Below are positions 1 through 11,736 of a stretch of DNA of 60,000 nt, one piece after another; within the stretch, counting starts at the first letter, position 1; each line of letters starts with the position of its first letter. Source of the DNA: Symsagittifera roscoffensis (lineage: Eukaryota; Xenacoelomorpha; Acoela; Convolutidae); the NCBI RefSeq assembly GCF_963678635.1, contig NC_087064.1, positions 55,872,338 through 55,932,337 on the forward strand, written 5' to 3'. The notes beneath the pieces were generated by a model that had not been told where the DNA came from, ran no database searches, and saw only the letters and a list, made by a program, of their open reading frames with translations. Made by a program: the position numbers and the translations under genes.

Positions 1-871
1 TGCACTTGGAAAACTCAGTATTATTGTGAGGTAAAAATTTAAAAGTTCTTAAAAAAAGTTTGTGATTATTTATTTGGGTTTTATTCTTTTGGATAAGTGA
101 CTGGTGAAAACCAATGAAAAATATGAAAAACTCGTTTAATAATGGCGATTGTCTTGTTTTGTTTGTTAGTGTTCATAATAAAATTCATACTCACGAGGAT
201 TCGGTATCGGGAAAAAATCCATCGGGGAGTTAGTTTTGATTGTGTCAGATGTTACTAGTAGCCTAGCAAGCATGCGGATTACGTTTTTAGTGCAAAGCAG
301 AAACAAAGAAATTCACGCGCTCTGATGGTTCTTATTTCTTCTGCAAGTGTTGAAAACTCATAATTTGTAATTTGAGTTAGCTTCTATAGTATATGATTCA
401 ACTTTGTCTTGTGATTGTGTTCGAGGAGGATTATTTCAATCGGCTGTATATATTCGTGAGGAATTATGGTTGAACCGGCGTCGTCAATTGGAAATCTGTT
501 AGTCAGTGGGCAAAATATACACAGCTGTCTGACGGGATCCCGTGATTACCGAGGATGCCGTGCAATTTAGTCGGTTTAATGAAACAGGTGAAATATAGAA
601 AATATGGTGATGTGTACTTTGAATTAATGAATATAAAACAAGTCAGTGGTTTACGGGCTGGTGAGTTGGTTATTTGATGTTTTTGTATGAATTTAAAATA
701 TGTGTATGTTGGGTTAGTTGTGTCTTTAGTATGATTTCGTGTGAGCAGTGAATGTTTCTTTCCTTTGGAGTAAGGAAGTGAAATATTAGTGCAAGGTGAT
801 TAGTTTTATTGAAAAACGGGTCGTGAGCTTTGGTGTTTGTTAGTGCGCGAGCGATTATGTTATCAAATTTC
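1..871. other. No gene recognised; T/G-rich flank
   Basis: I see no convincing open frame, splice-bounded exon or repeat here. The plus strand is poor in C and rich in T and G. The same composition continues to about 6.5 kb and matches the minus-strand coding remnants to the right. Confidence 0.4.
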
Positions 872-1213
872 TTATGAGTACTCTCTAGGTGGAATATTTA
901 TTCCGATAAATGAATTATTTTTTGTTATTTGGAGACAAGCGTCTGGATTGTCTTTGTGTGGGGTATCTTTCAAGTTTTTGGTGACAGCATGATTGTAATG
1001 GTTCATGGAAAATTGATTAGCGCGTGGTGCTATGAATCTATTTAGTGTCTGGCTTAAACCAATGACAGTGAATTGATTGTCGTTAGGTGCGGTGGTGAAA
1101 AGGTGAATGATGAACTTACAGAGTTCAATATCTTCGGGGTTATTTTTCAAGGGAAGTTTCAATGGGTTTGTAAAACTGTAGTAGGTGATCCAGAAGATTG
1201 TGGGATTTAGCAC
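872..1213 (-). pseudogene. Unidentified 113-aa open frame, part of a decayed minus-strand locus
   Basis: This is the longest unbroken frame of the left-hand minus-strand locus. It is polar, rich in N, P, T and I, with no signal peptide, membrane helix or catalytic motif that I recognise. Upstream on the same strand (about 1,220-1,930) further coding-like stretches occur in shifting frames with stops, including a Gln-rich segment near 1,500. I read it as the downstream end of a broken coding region and not as a free-standing gene. The family is not recognised. An alternative is an unusually open stretch created by the C/A-rich composition of the minus strand. Confidence 0.3.
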
Positions 1214-1950
1214 ATTTTCATCAACGAATAAGTTCAGTTGATTTTTTTTGTTTGTTGTATAGTTTCTATATGGGGGGAAAATGGTATCTTGTGAATTAAA
1301 AGTTCTGGGCTGTTATTGTGTTGAGGGTGATGGGATTATTCTCGAGATGAACACGGACGACTAATATGGAATTGATCTGTAGTGTTAGAATGCTTTCATT
1401 TAAGAACTCTTTGTCTAGTGGTTGCAATATGAACAAAATGAGTTGAGGATTTGGATGTTGAGGCTGAGTGGGTTGCCTGGTGAACTGTTTATGCGTTATT
1501 TGTGTTCTGAAGGAGTTGCTGTTGAGTTTTAAAGTTATCTAGTTCATGCTCAAGTTGATCATCGGTCATGGGGCTAAGTGAGTCGGGTTGGTTACTTAAC
1601 AAAGGGGAAAGAATCTGTGTATGAAGAGGGGAGGTCATCTGAATCCATGCGCGATGAGATAGAAGAAAAACAGAAGGGGAGAAGAAGTGAGATCTGAAAG
1701 TGAAATACGGGACAAGTGGCGTTAGAGGTTCGATGGATAGGAAAGGGATCGGTCGAGGGATCCAATCTGTCGGCTCATCGTGGGCTAAAAAGACTATTGA
1801 TTTGAGAACGAAAATTTATTGTGCGTGGTTGTTCTACAAATTGTTCAAATATGCCGTCACTGTTTGGTTGATAGAGTGTTTCATGAGATGTTGGATTTCG
1901 TGGGAAAACATTATCTTGAGGAGACATGTTCACTAGTTACGTGTGTATTT

Positions 1951-2190
1951 CTATAATTTTTTTGGGACATAAGATGAAGGGCGATGATTATGGGTGTGTG
2001 GATGTGGTCTTGCTGTAGGCGTCGAATTTACATTATCTTGTGGTGGAGTGTCATTTGAGTTTAGTTTTGTAGCTAGCTTTTTGTTTTCCGCTAATCTGAG
2101 CGTCAAGTAGTATTTAAAAATTGAGCTGAAAAATTTTTTAAAAATCCTGCAAGTAAAATGCGTGCAACTAAAACAAATGCGTGCAAACAA
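1951..2190 (-). pseudogene. Cys-rich hydrophobic segment with Pro/His-rich tail (79 aa), decayed
   Basis: The first 30 residues are hydrophobic and Cys-rich (ICFSC, FTCRIF), followed by basic residues and a polar tail rich in Pro, Thr and His that ends in a lysine-rich stop. A membrane segment followed by a short cytoplasmic tail would look like this, as at the C-terminus of a type I glycoprotein. It lies in line with the coding remnants at 2,370-3,960 on the same strand, so it may be the end of the same protein. This is inference from composition only; no family was recognised. Confidence 0.3.
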
Positions 2191-2369
2191 AATGCGTGCT
2201 TGTCTTCTGACTTGTGTATGTAATACACATATGTGTTATAGACTCCTTTTAGTAGTGAAAAGAGAAAATCAAAAAAAAAACATTGTGAATAAAATAGTCA
2301 ATCTTTCTAATGTATAGTGAGGCCATCCTAGAAAAGAATGGAGTTCGTTTTTGATATTTATATACCTAA

Positions 2370-3960
2370 AACCATTAATTGGTGAAATACCTTGCTAGCG
2401 GTATTTTTTACCGTTAAAATGTATATTTTTATATAATCTTTAACATCTTTAAGGCGTCCGCGATAGTCTTGTCTGTAAATATCTGAGAAACCTGATAGTT
2501 TAGCTAGTTTTTGTAAATTTTGGTCGATTCATTGTCTTCTTGGAGTTCTTGAAATTGTTGTGTTCGAAAGTGATGTTGTATGTCCGACTTAGAGTAAATG
2601 CCTTTTGATTGTAGGTCTAGGTTCGGGTTACAAACAATTGCGCGTATACTTTCGGGTAAAATTTTTTTTAAAGGTGACATCAGTGTAGGATATGGGTTGA
2701 GATAATATTTTTCTTCGTTTGGATTCAGCTTTACTACGTTGTGGCTACTTTCAGATCCATTTGGAACAGCTGTATCCCAAAAATATGTGCGCGGTAATAG
2801 TGTATCCAAAAATTGTATTTTTTTCATAAAATATAGGGCTTTGTTGGTAACAGATTTTGTCTTCAAAAACAAAAGTGGTTAAATTTTTTTAGTGTGTGTC
2901 TCCAAAAAAAGTTTCCTTCATAGTCAATGAGTTTAATGCGGTTGCCTGACTATAGATGCCCTGCCTAGGGTATTTTAAGTACTGCTAAGGCAAGCGATTG
3001 TAGTATTTGTGTCCTTTTGAGGTCACATAAGTGATGCATCGATAATTTATTTGTCTGTTTTCATGTAAAAACCATTGTCGTATCCGACAAGAGCTTCTGA
3101 AAATTGCGTTTTGAAAGGTGGTTTGGGATAAACTACTTCCGTTTCAGGGTAAATTTTAAAACGTTTATTCTCTATACGACTGGTATATCTATATTTCTGT
3201 TGGTTTGATCTAATTCGCTTAAGATTAATTTTGTCGAAAGGTAGAGATCCTATAAAGTACTTGTGGTGAAATTTTATTATTCTTGCGTGAATGTTAGCGA
3301 CTTGAAAAAGAGTACATGTGTTTTAAGGAAGCCAAAGAATGGTTGCCTGTATTCGTGTAGTGGGGTTACCATATCCCTGATCATTTTTGCAAGATAAGCG
3401 TATTCCTTGATACACTATGGCATCACTTTTTAAATCTCGTGTTAGTTGTACTTCTTCCAATTAAATTTTCCAATCAGAAAACATTTTTTCTTGGTAGCCT
3501 TTTTTGGTGCCGGCTTTACAAATTGGCGGGTTATTGATTCCCATGTGTGTTATCCAGTTTTCCTCGTGTAAATCATAGGTAAAACAAGATAAGGGAATTT
3601 ATTGTCTAGCTGTATATGACCTTGATGGTATTCAAATTGTGCTTCCTGTGCACTATGGGAAAATTTAAAACATTTACCGATTTGTGACTATTTTTAATCG
3701 TTGTATTTCTTTTTTGCAATCTTCAGGGTTAAGATGAAGAAATCTTTCGATATCACTTTGATAAAAGGATTCATGGTCGAGACTAATTTTTTGCTGTTTG
3801 AAATTTATGAACAATGTACTTTCCTTTCTGAGAATTTTGCGGTAAATTTATATCCTCATAGAATTGTAGCTCGGGCTTTAGAGGAAAAAGGAGCTATTAT
3901 AGTTCTTAATTCAATGTCTTGTGCTTTAGATTCGCATTAGTTTACTTGATTAATTGCGTA
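2370..3960 (-). pseudogene. Decayed coding region of unknown family (several frames, stops and frameshifts)
   Basis: Reading the minus strand from 3,960 down to 2,370 gives a chain of coding-like segments that change frame several times and carry stops. The longest is intact (2,504-2,872, 122 aa). Other readable pieces lie near 3,690-3,800, 3,550-3,660, 3,370-3,550 and 3,050-3,310, and one continues past 2,530 to 2,370. They have normal protein composition and no low-complexity bias, unlike the opposite strand. I could not match them to RT, integrase, transposase or capsid motifs. With the Cys-rich membrane-like piece at 1,951-2,190 and the Pro-rich piece at 4,950-5,246 they suggest one old multi-kilobase insertion. 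An endogenous viral or retroelement glycoprotein is one possibility, not shown. Confidence 0.4.
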
Positions 3961-4949
3961 TTTATGTAGCGTTTTTTGTTGGTTTACTTCACATTCATAA
4001 TGTGTAACAAAGAAGTTTTGTGGTCCGGTTTGGAGGAGAGGTTTGGGTGAGGTATGCGATCTAGAAGTACAAGAGGGGAAAGGGTTTTGGTTAGAAAAAC
4101 TATTAAGAGATACATGTGTATGATAATCCCAAAAACGGATTATAGAATGTTATATAGCCTTCTGTCTTTTTTGTATATCTATAGTACTTGTACATAATTT
4201 CCGTAGGAATAAACAGAGGGGGCAAAGATTGTGCTGTTATATTTGGTGGAGATAGTGGTAATGGATGATGTACTAAGTTAATTGATTTTACTGTTATTTC
4301 GAATGTAAGTGCAAAGTTACATTGGGTAAGTATTTGGACACTGTGTCCTTGTGAATATCGTGTCTATATTGTAGTCTGTTGAGTGCCCAATTTACTAGTC
4401 GATTGCTATTGAGGTGTTGGCTAAGAAGGGGAGGGTGTGCTACAAAAGAATTCCAATGCAAGCGTAAGGGTGTATTTGTACTTTGTAATTTACGATATCT
4501 ATCGTCTAGTTGACTTGGAAACTTGTAGGAAAGGTAGTTGACGGTGTTTGACTTGTGACGGAAGGTGTTGTCGGAAGTGAGAGAGATTCTGGCAATGATA
4601 AAAAATTGTCTGATGAAATGTCTACCAGATCGTTTATCAAGTTTGGTTCACCTTGGGAAAATGTTTGTGTCACCCAATGTGGAATTCTTTGCGATGAAGT
4701 AAGGGATTTAAAGGGATTTCCATGAAATTGTTCAGAAGTGGGTTTTGAACCTAAGTAATCTGGTAGAAAAGTTGCGGTATTTTGTAGGGAAATAATTGTT
4801 TGAATTGATGGAGATTTGCTTTCCTTTGTGTTACTAGAAAGATCTAAAGAGGTCGATGATGGTGATGAGCATATGCTAAAATGAACTCTCGGTGTTGTAA
4901 GGCTTTGGTTTTGTCGGGGGTGAATACTTTGTCTATCTTTTGTAGTTGT

Positions 4950-5246
4950 TTAATTTTGGTTTTGGTTTGGATGTCTGGTTATATTAGGGTCTTGTTGAAG
5001 TGGGGGGTAGATGCTATATGTTGGCTCGTATTGTGGTTCACTTAGGGGTGCTTGACGAATGGCTGGTTTTAACGGTTCGGATAGTGATGTGTGTCTTTCT
5101 TCAATTGTATAAGGATTTTCTACGAACCAGATTTGTGTAGATGATTGGGGTTGGTTTTTTTGGCTAGATGTCGGTGTTGTCGGGGGGTCTTGGGAAGTAG
5201 TGGTTGGTGATGATTCTTTAAGGGGATATGGATTAGCAATTTTCAA
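4950..5246 (-). pseudogene. Pro/Gln/Ser/Thr-rich open frame (98 aa)
   Basis: This intact 98-aa frame is dominated by P, Q, S, T and N, with several short YP and PP motifs and no hydrophobic core. It is the 5'-most readable piece of the left minus-strand locus. Such regions occur in Gag-like, matrix-like and disordered host proteins, so composition alone does not identify it. Between 3,960 and 4,950 the minus strand shows only short, interrupted frames. Confidence 0.3.
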
Positions 5247-7278
5247 TTATATCTTATTTGTTATTTTTTATTTAGGTCTTTATAGTCCATTGTTGCTAAT
5301 GCAAAGGCAATTATTGCCATTTTTATGCATTTAGGCAGTGTTCAAATTAGAGAAATGAGAAAAATTTGAAAAATTACGAGGAGAATAAAAATATTTTTTA
5401 TCCGTAGTTAACTTGGTATCATTTGTGAAATATTAAGTATCGTAACTGATTAGGTAGTCAATGGTTTTCGAGAGAGAATTGTAGGTTTGTATTAGGAAAT
5501 AGAAAAAAATGAATTGGCCGAAAAAGTTAGAAAAAAGAGAAATGTTATTTTAAAAAAGTTTTAAAATTGTTGAAAAAATTGAGAGAAAAGTTGAATTGAT
5601 TATTTTTATTTGTTGAAATGAGTTTGAAAAAAGCATTTGAAAAATGATTTGCTTTGTCGAATTTTCTTAAGTTTTCGGAGTTGAAACCAAGTGTCGTCGA
5701 ACTTTTTATTGATTTTGAGAAGTCGGTTGGATATGGGGAGTTTTTGGTGAAAAAACACCAAAAATGGGTATTTAGCTGTTAACTTTCTAAGTCTTGTTTT
5801 TCGTTGTAGGATGAATAGGGGACTTTGGGAAGTAGGTCGGCTTAAGGCTAGGTGGTCATGTCGATTTTATCTTTAGGCTAGATCTTTATTTTTCTCTGGG
5901 GGAATTATTGGGAATAAGTTGAGACAATTTTGTTGATTTTTATGCTGATTGATAGAAGAGGATTGCACATTTTATATGATACTTAGTTGAGTTGTCAAAA
6001 AGAAGGGTAGTGCTTTCTTGTGACATTGAGCAAGTTAGAGTTTCAGTTCTAGTTCAAGCCGGAGATATGTCGGCTGATAAAAGTGGTGGCGTTTAGAGAA
6101 AAATACGATGATTTCAATCCAATTTATTTGGTTGATTTTGAACTTGTTTTCACGAGGAGAATGAATAGTTGTAATTAACAATTAATTTAAGGCTTTGCTA
6201 AAAAAGTTATTTATGTTATTTATTTAATCAGGAGGGTTTCTGAAATTCTGCTTTCTGTAGTTTTTTAGAGCGTGGAATAAAGGTTTTAAAATCTTTCTTG
6301 CTTGATTTCTAAGACGAGATGATTGACGTTGCTTAGAAAAAATGATTTTCAATCGAAGAAGTCTTGTCTTCTTTTACCCATTTGCTTTAAGATTTTTAAG
6401 AGTTTTTTCGATGTCTTTTTACTTTGCAAGTTCTTCTTGCGTAATCACAAGGATGCATCGTATAAGTGACTTTCAAAACCCTGATTTTTAAGACTATAGA
6501 CAGTGAAGTTGGATTTTCTTTTATTCAAAGAAAAGAACTCAACCTAATAAAATTAGAAGTCTAACGGCAAAAAAAGACCAAAAGTTAGCATGAACAAAAT
6601 TCAACACTTTTCCTGAAGAAAAATAGAAAAAAATCATCGCGAGCTTTTTACGCGTATTTACTGCGTTGGTCTACACTTAAAAATTGAAAAGTCATGAAAC
6701 TATGCAGCCAATTAATACGAAATTTATGTATTAGCTTGAAAATCATGAAAATTCTTTATTCGTAACTTATCCAGGGCGACTTTAAACTAAAACAAATTTT
6801 CGTTTGCAAAAAATGAAAAAGAGGAGAAGTTAAATCAATCAGGCAACTTGTTATTAAATAAAAATGAGTTCTAAATTGCACCTGTCCCTAATCCCGTTTT
6901 CCAGCTTAAATGGCTACTCCATTTGGAAATATACGCTCACAGCGAACTGTTAAATCTTAAGAACGCTACCTTTAGAAACAGCTTTGAACGAGTTTAATTT
7001 CTTATTTCATTCATTCAACATCTTTGAGCTCAATTTATTAACAAGCTTAAATTTTTTTTACAAGTTCCCAAGGAAAAAAGAAACGAAATAGTTGTATTTA
7101 TAATGAATCTTGCATTTGAGTGTACTAAAACTGTTAAAATTTCCATGAGCTGCCTTTTTTGAACTGCTAGTGGAAAAACAACTTTCACTGTAATTTTTCC
7201 CAGACCAAGTACATCTCTGCCTCAAACTAATACCTCAAACTTTTTTACAACTCTTGTTTATTTCCCTATTTGTCGAAG
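5247..7278. other. No gene recognised; composition switch near 6.5 kb
   Basis: No supported gene. The plus strand stays T/G-rich to about 6,480 and then becomes A-rich, marking a likely boundary between the old left insertion and the host gene region. An upstream exon for the membrane protein below, carrying a signal peptide, could lie here or to the left, but I could not pick one out. Confidence 0.35.
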
Positions 7279-7422
7279 AATGGACCGGCCGGTTCCCCCT
7301 CAGTGTGACATGAATGAAGACTGTGCTGGGGGTACAGAGGAAGAGTGTTGCAGCAATGGCTTTTGTTGTGAAAGCATCTACAGAGACAGAGAGAACGCGG
7401 ATACACAAAAAGACCAGTTAGG
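7279..7422 (+). CDS. Exon (Cys-rich ectodomain) of single-pass PPxY membrane protein
   Basis: From the ATG at 7,280 this exon encodes 47 residues with a compact cysteine pattern C-x5-C-x7-CC-x4-CC, as expected of a small disulphide-rich extracellular module. It ends with two bases of a codon at 7,422, followed by a good donor (GTGAGA). The next coding exon (14,807) begins with exactly one base of a codon, so the two join in frame. A pyrimidine-rich acceptor-like site ends at 7,278 (AG), so this may be an internal exon with a signal-peptide exon further upstream. Otherwise translation starts at 7,280 and the protein lacks an obvious signal peptide. The cysteine layout followed by a membrane helix and PPxY tail resembles WBP1/VOPP1-type or Shisa-like proteins. 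That is a resemblance, not an assignment. Confidence 0.6.
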
Positions 7423-7793
7423 GTGAGAAGACCAGCGGCTCAAAATTAAGCAATTAATTTTCATACACCAAACGATTTCTAAATTTTGCCCAATCTAAGA
7501 AAACAACTTTAACAAAACAACACTAAGCATTATTGTTTTGTTGCAATACATCAGCTAACAAATCACCAGTTAAGTATAACAACAGGAAGCTTTTTTAGTT
7601 TTTTTTTTTAATATCCCAGAATAAGAAAGTAGATTTTTCAGGTGCTGAAAATTAAGATAAAAAAATCTTAGTGTTTCGGGACATCTGCAAAAATCAATTT
7701 GAGCAACCTAAAAGGTTTGGACTAGAACTTGGTATTTTAAAAACCTTCCACCGCTTGCAAAAATCCTATAGCTGTCCCAGTAAAATATCCAAG

Positions 7794-7932
7794 TTTTCAA
7801 CTACATTCGAAATTTTTGAAAAAAAACTGATATTATCTCTCCAAGTCTGCTCATACTGCTAATTTTTTATCTACCAGACTTCGAGAGATAATATCAGTTT
7901 TTTATTTGAAATTTTCGAATGTAGCTGAAAAA
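7794..7932. repeat. Large imperfect palindrome (about 56-bp arms)
   Basis: The left arm 7,794-7,849 and right arm 7,875-7,932 are near-perfect inverted repeats around a loop of about 25 bases; both contain ACTGATATTATCTCT or its complement. It lies in an intron of the membrane protein gene. The short ORF at 7,671-7,862 is a by-product. Confidence 0.7.
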
Positions 7933-7956
7933 TTTGAATCTCCTTCTGAAATAGTA

Positions 7957-8089
7957 AATGATTTTACTTGTTCAATGAAAATTTCATTAACGAAATCATA
8001 CTATACTGCTAATTTTATGTACTAGTATGATAATTAGCAGTATGGTATGAGTTTGTTGTTGATACTTTCATAGAACTAGTAAAATCATT
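7957..8089. repeat. Second adjacent palindrome
   Basis: Arms 7,957-8,014 and 8,031-8,089 are inverted copies that share ATACTGCTAATT near the centre. It lies 25 bases from the preceding palindrome. The pair may be a foldback-type MITE. Confidence 0.65.
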
Positions 8090-9444
8090 GTTTAACTCAT
8101 ACGATGATATATTTCTTATCCAATGAGACACAAAGGCCGATCGGCTCTTTGCACCAATTGCAAAATATCAGCATCTCAGCTTCGAAAGCTAGCCTGCAGA
8201 AAACATATATGGAAGCTAAGTGAAAAAAGATTTTAAAAATTCTCGGAAAATTATCAAAAAACAGGTCTATCAAAAATGTCATACTTTTGTCTGAAATCAA
8301 ATTCGTTTTGAAGAAATCGTGTCAAGAAAGACGATTTCTAGCAGTCAACAGCTAAGTTGCATGACTAAAGCAAAAGTTTTTGATACAGACTTGCGTACAA
8401 CATATATGTAAGGTCACCCTTGTCAAAATGACTAGTTTTAACACATCGAAAAAAGTCGTGTTCCTGGTTACAAGACAAGTGTTCTGACAGGTGTAGAAAC
8501 CGGGGTAAAATACAATTTATTCCTTCCGTGGAATTCTTAAAATTACGGTTGCGCAACTTTCCCAACTTCTCCAAATTATTTCAATGACCGTCTTGTTTTT
8601 TCAAATTCAAATAGTTCAAAGTTATTGATCAAAGTTTTTATAAACAAAAAAACGATACCAATTATATAAAGTAGCCCCAAAAAGGTGCTGGTTGCTGTGC
8701 AACTTGCACGAAGGTCCCGGCAAACTACTTGTAAGAAGATTTGTTAATTTTCAAGTTTCAAGTTTTTCTGCGTTAGAAGCTGGGTACTAAACGCAGGCTT
8801 GATAAACTAGTTGTGGCTTTCTTCAGCCACAATTATCTCTCGTAAATAGTTTTTATAAATTATCAAAATATTGTTCAACTTTTTGGCTGCTTTTAGCAAT
8901 TTTGAAATTTTCGTGCCAAGAAAACGCAAGAGGAACCTCCAAAATTAGCATTTTCTGCAGCTTTATTGCAGTTTTTTGATATGTTCACACAGCTTGGTTG
9001 TCGAAAATATGACCTAAACTTTCTAAGCATTTGCTCTGTTGTTTGAGAAAACTTGCTGAATTGAAAAAATTTATCAATTCACGACATATTAGATGTGGAT
9101 AAAATATATCTTCTGAATTTATTGGATCAAATTTACTCGATATAAATGGTTTTGGTTCAAAAACGTTTAGCTTACACACGCGTGAACACGCATTGATCCC
9201 GTTTCAGTTGTCAATCAAAAAAAGTTTCAAGCGCTTAACACTTTTTTCCCGAAAACTTGAGAACCTAGTCTTAAACCTGTCTTAATTCAATTTAACTTCA
9301 GCAGATCGGAAATTAAATGATTTTCTACTTCAATTTGTCCTAAAACCCGGTAAAACATTGAAAGAAAAAGAATTCGTTTTGAGATTTATTTTACGCAGGT
9401 GACGGCCCTCTAAACCAAAAAATTTAAAAGATAATTTGGTCCTA
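8090..9444. other. Intronic sequence without recognised features
   Basis: AT-rich intronic DNA. The short frames on both strands (for example 8,097-8,574 and 8,985-9,179) have no splice context, domain or coding-like composition that I can support. Confidence 0.4.
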
Positions 9445-9935
9445 CAGTGCTGATTTAAATTATCCGGACAAAATGAACAAAACTTGAATTTTCAAACGCG
9501 TTTTTCTCAAATTGGGTTAAGATTAGACAAAAAGTGAAGAGAACAAAAGTTGCTTAGAATTTCACCAGAGTTAATATGGTGCCAATTTTTCTTTGTTAAT
9601 TGATAAGAAAATTTTATCACAGGAAGCCTCTTACGCAGTTCAACAAAGTTTAACAAGGGTTAAGTCTCCAAAAACCAGTATAGGAGAAAAAATTTTCTCT
9701 TGATAGTCAAAAAATGTGATTTTTACTATATAAAACTCAGAATCTCTATTCAAAAATAAATTTTAAACAATTTGCGCAATGAGGCTTATGTACTGTGCAA
9801 ATTGTGTAAGAGGCAAACAAGTGTGTAAGAGGCTTATTAAACTTTGTTGAACTGTGTAAGAGGCTTACTGTGATGTAATTTTCTCATCAATTAACAAAGT
9901 AGTTTCAGCGTAATTCTTGATTAATTGAAAAAAGC
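9445..9935. mobile_element. MITE copy 1, Tc1/mariner-type, right end missing
   Basis: It starts with CAGTGCTGATTTAAATTATC just after a TA dinucleotide (9,443-9,444) and matches the complete copy at 10,409-11,032. It carries an extra internal segment near 9,690-9,715 and a local expansion of a GTGTAAGAGGC motif at 9,800-9,870. Homology stops at 9,935, so the right terminal inverted repeat is lost. Confidence 0.75.
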
Positions 9936-10408
9936 ATCCGAATAATTAGCCTACTCAAGATATGAATTATCGTTCTCATGAATCGCTCGAAAAGGCATTA
10001 ATTTTCAAGACTTGATTGATTGATTGATTTATCGGAAATTGTTCATAATAAATATAATTGACGTCTTGATGGAAGGAAAAGGCAACTAATAGGACGATTT
10101 AAGATTGAATGACTAAGCAGTCATTCTGATCGGAAATCTCGGTTCATAGCGAGGAGCTCTTATGCCAGACTTGCGGGAACGAACTCATTAGAGCCAAAAA
10201 AAACATCTGGACGGCCGCCAAAACTATCAAAACTATAATGAGAAACGTCCTTAAAGGCCCACTAGACATCACTAGAACGCAACAAAGTAAGCTAGAAATC
10301 ATTTGCATCAGATATAAAACACTAAGTCGCTCCATCACTGTGTTTTTGCTTGAAAAAGCGCCAAAAACTCAGCATTGGACAAAAACAGAAAGCACATCGT
10401 TTCAAATA

Positions 10409-11032
10409 CAGTGCTGATTTAAATTATCCGGACAAAACGAAAAAAACTTGAATTTTCAAACGCGTTTTTCTCAAATTGGGTTAAGATTAGACAAAAAGTG
10501 AAGAGAACAAAAGTTGCTTAGAATTTCACCAGAGTTAATATGGTGCCAATTTTTCTTTGTTAATTGATAAGAAAATTTTATCACAGGAAGCCTCTTACGC
10601 AGTTCAACAAAGTTTAACAAGGGTTAAGTCTCCAAAAACCAGTATAGGAGAAAATGTGATTTTTACTATATAAAACTCAGAATCTCTATTCAAAAATAAA
10701 TTTTAAACAATTTGCGCAAATTTTTGGAGATGTAATCCTTATTAAACTTTGTTGAACTGTGTAAGAGGCTTACTGTGATGTAATTTTCTCATCAATTAAC
10801 AAAGTAGTTTCAGCGTAATTCTTGATTAATTGAAAAAAGCTAAAATGACCCATTTTTGGAGTAAAACTTTTGTTGAAAATTTCGGAGAAAAATGGCACCA
10901 TATTAATTCTGGTGAAATTCTAAGCAACTTTTGTTCTGTTCACTTTTTGTCTAATCTTAACCCACCTTGAGAAAAACGCGTTTGAAAATTAAAGTTTTGT
11001 TCGATTTGTCCGGATAATTTAAATCAGCACTG
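10409..11032. mobile_element. Complete 624-bp MITE with long inverted repeats and TA target duplication
   Basis: The ends are inverted copies of CAGTGCTGATTTAAATTATC, and a TA flanks each side (10,407-10,408 and 11,033-11,034). This is the signature of Tc1/mariner superfamily elements. The outer inverted repeats extend about 150 bp. Inside them a second inverted pair of about 62 bp (around 10,555-10,615 and 10,742-10,805) makes almost the whole element a nested palindrome. There is no transposase frame, so it is non-autonomous. Confidence 0.85.
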
Positions 11033-11536
11033 TATTTTAATTAAATTTCAACACCGGATATAAAGTAATCAGCAAATTCAGTTTGACCTAATAAATGGTA
11101 AAACGATGAAATGGTGGATTCGTTTTCACATTTAATCTTTGCAGCTCACCGTCCTATAAGCTGAACATTGTAAAGCAAAGCTAACAAACATTGCAAAAAT
11201 GTCAATGAAAGCAACAAAATTGAGAAAAATATTAAATTGTTTTGGAAAAAACTCAATTTTTAATAAAAATAAAAATAGTGCCTTTTTTATTTAAGTATCA
11301 AAGAAGGCTATGGCTGAGTTTTTTAATCAATCTAACAAAAATGGATTGAAAACGGACAATAACGGATCGATGGGTCAGCATTTTTTTTCTGGGGCACCTT
11401 GACAGTGGGAAACAAAATCCAATTTAAAAACTAGAAGTTGAAAATTGTCTTCCATTAACAAATAAAATTGAACTTAAAAAACCAATGGTCAAACAGCAAA
11501 AAATAAAAAATTAAGCTTTTGAAGACTTTTTTATGG
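11033..11536. other. Intronic sequence left of the assembly gap
   Basis: AT-rich sequence without recognised features, ending at the run of N. Confidence 0.4.
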
Positions 11537-11736
11537 NNNNNNNNNNNNNNNNNNNNNNNNNNNNNNNNNNNNNNNNNNNNNNNNNNNNNNNNNNNNNNNN
11601 NNNNNNNNNNNNNNNNNNNNNNNNNNNNNNNNNNNNNNNNNNNNNNNNNNNNNNNNNNNNNNNNNNNNNNNNNNNNNNNNNNNNNNNNNNNNNNNNNNNN
11701 NNNNNNNNNNNNNNNNNNNNNNNNNNNNNNNNNNNN
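11537..11736. other. Assembly gap (200 N)
   Basis: A run of exactly 200 undetermined bases, a placeholder length for a scaffold join and not a measured distance. Frames read through it are meaningless. Confidence 0.99.

Noticed and set aside
1700-1936. Plus-strand 78-aa frame
   Set aside because: Lies over minus-strand coding remnants in a T/G-rich stretch; no domain and no splice context.
3701-3940. Plus-strand 79-aa frame
   Set aside because: Shadow of better coding sense on the minus strand at the same place.
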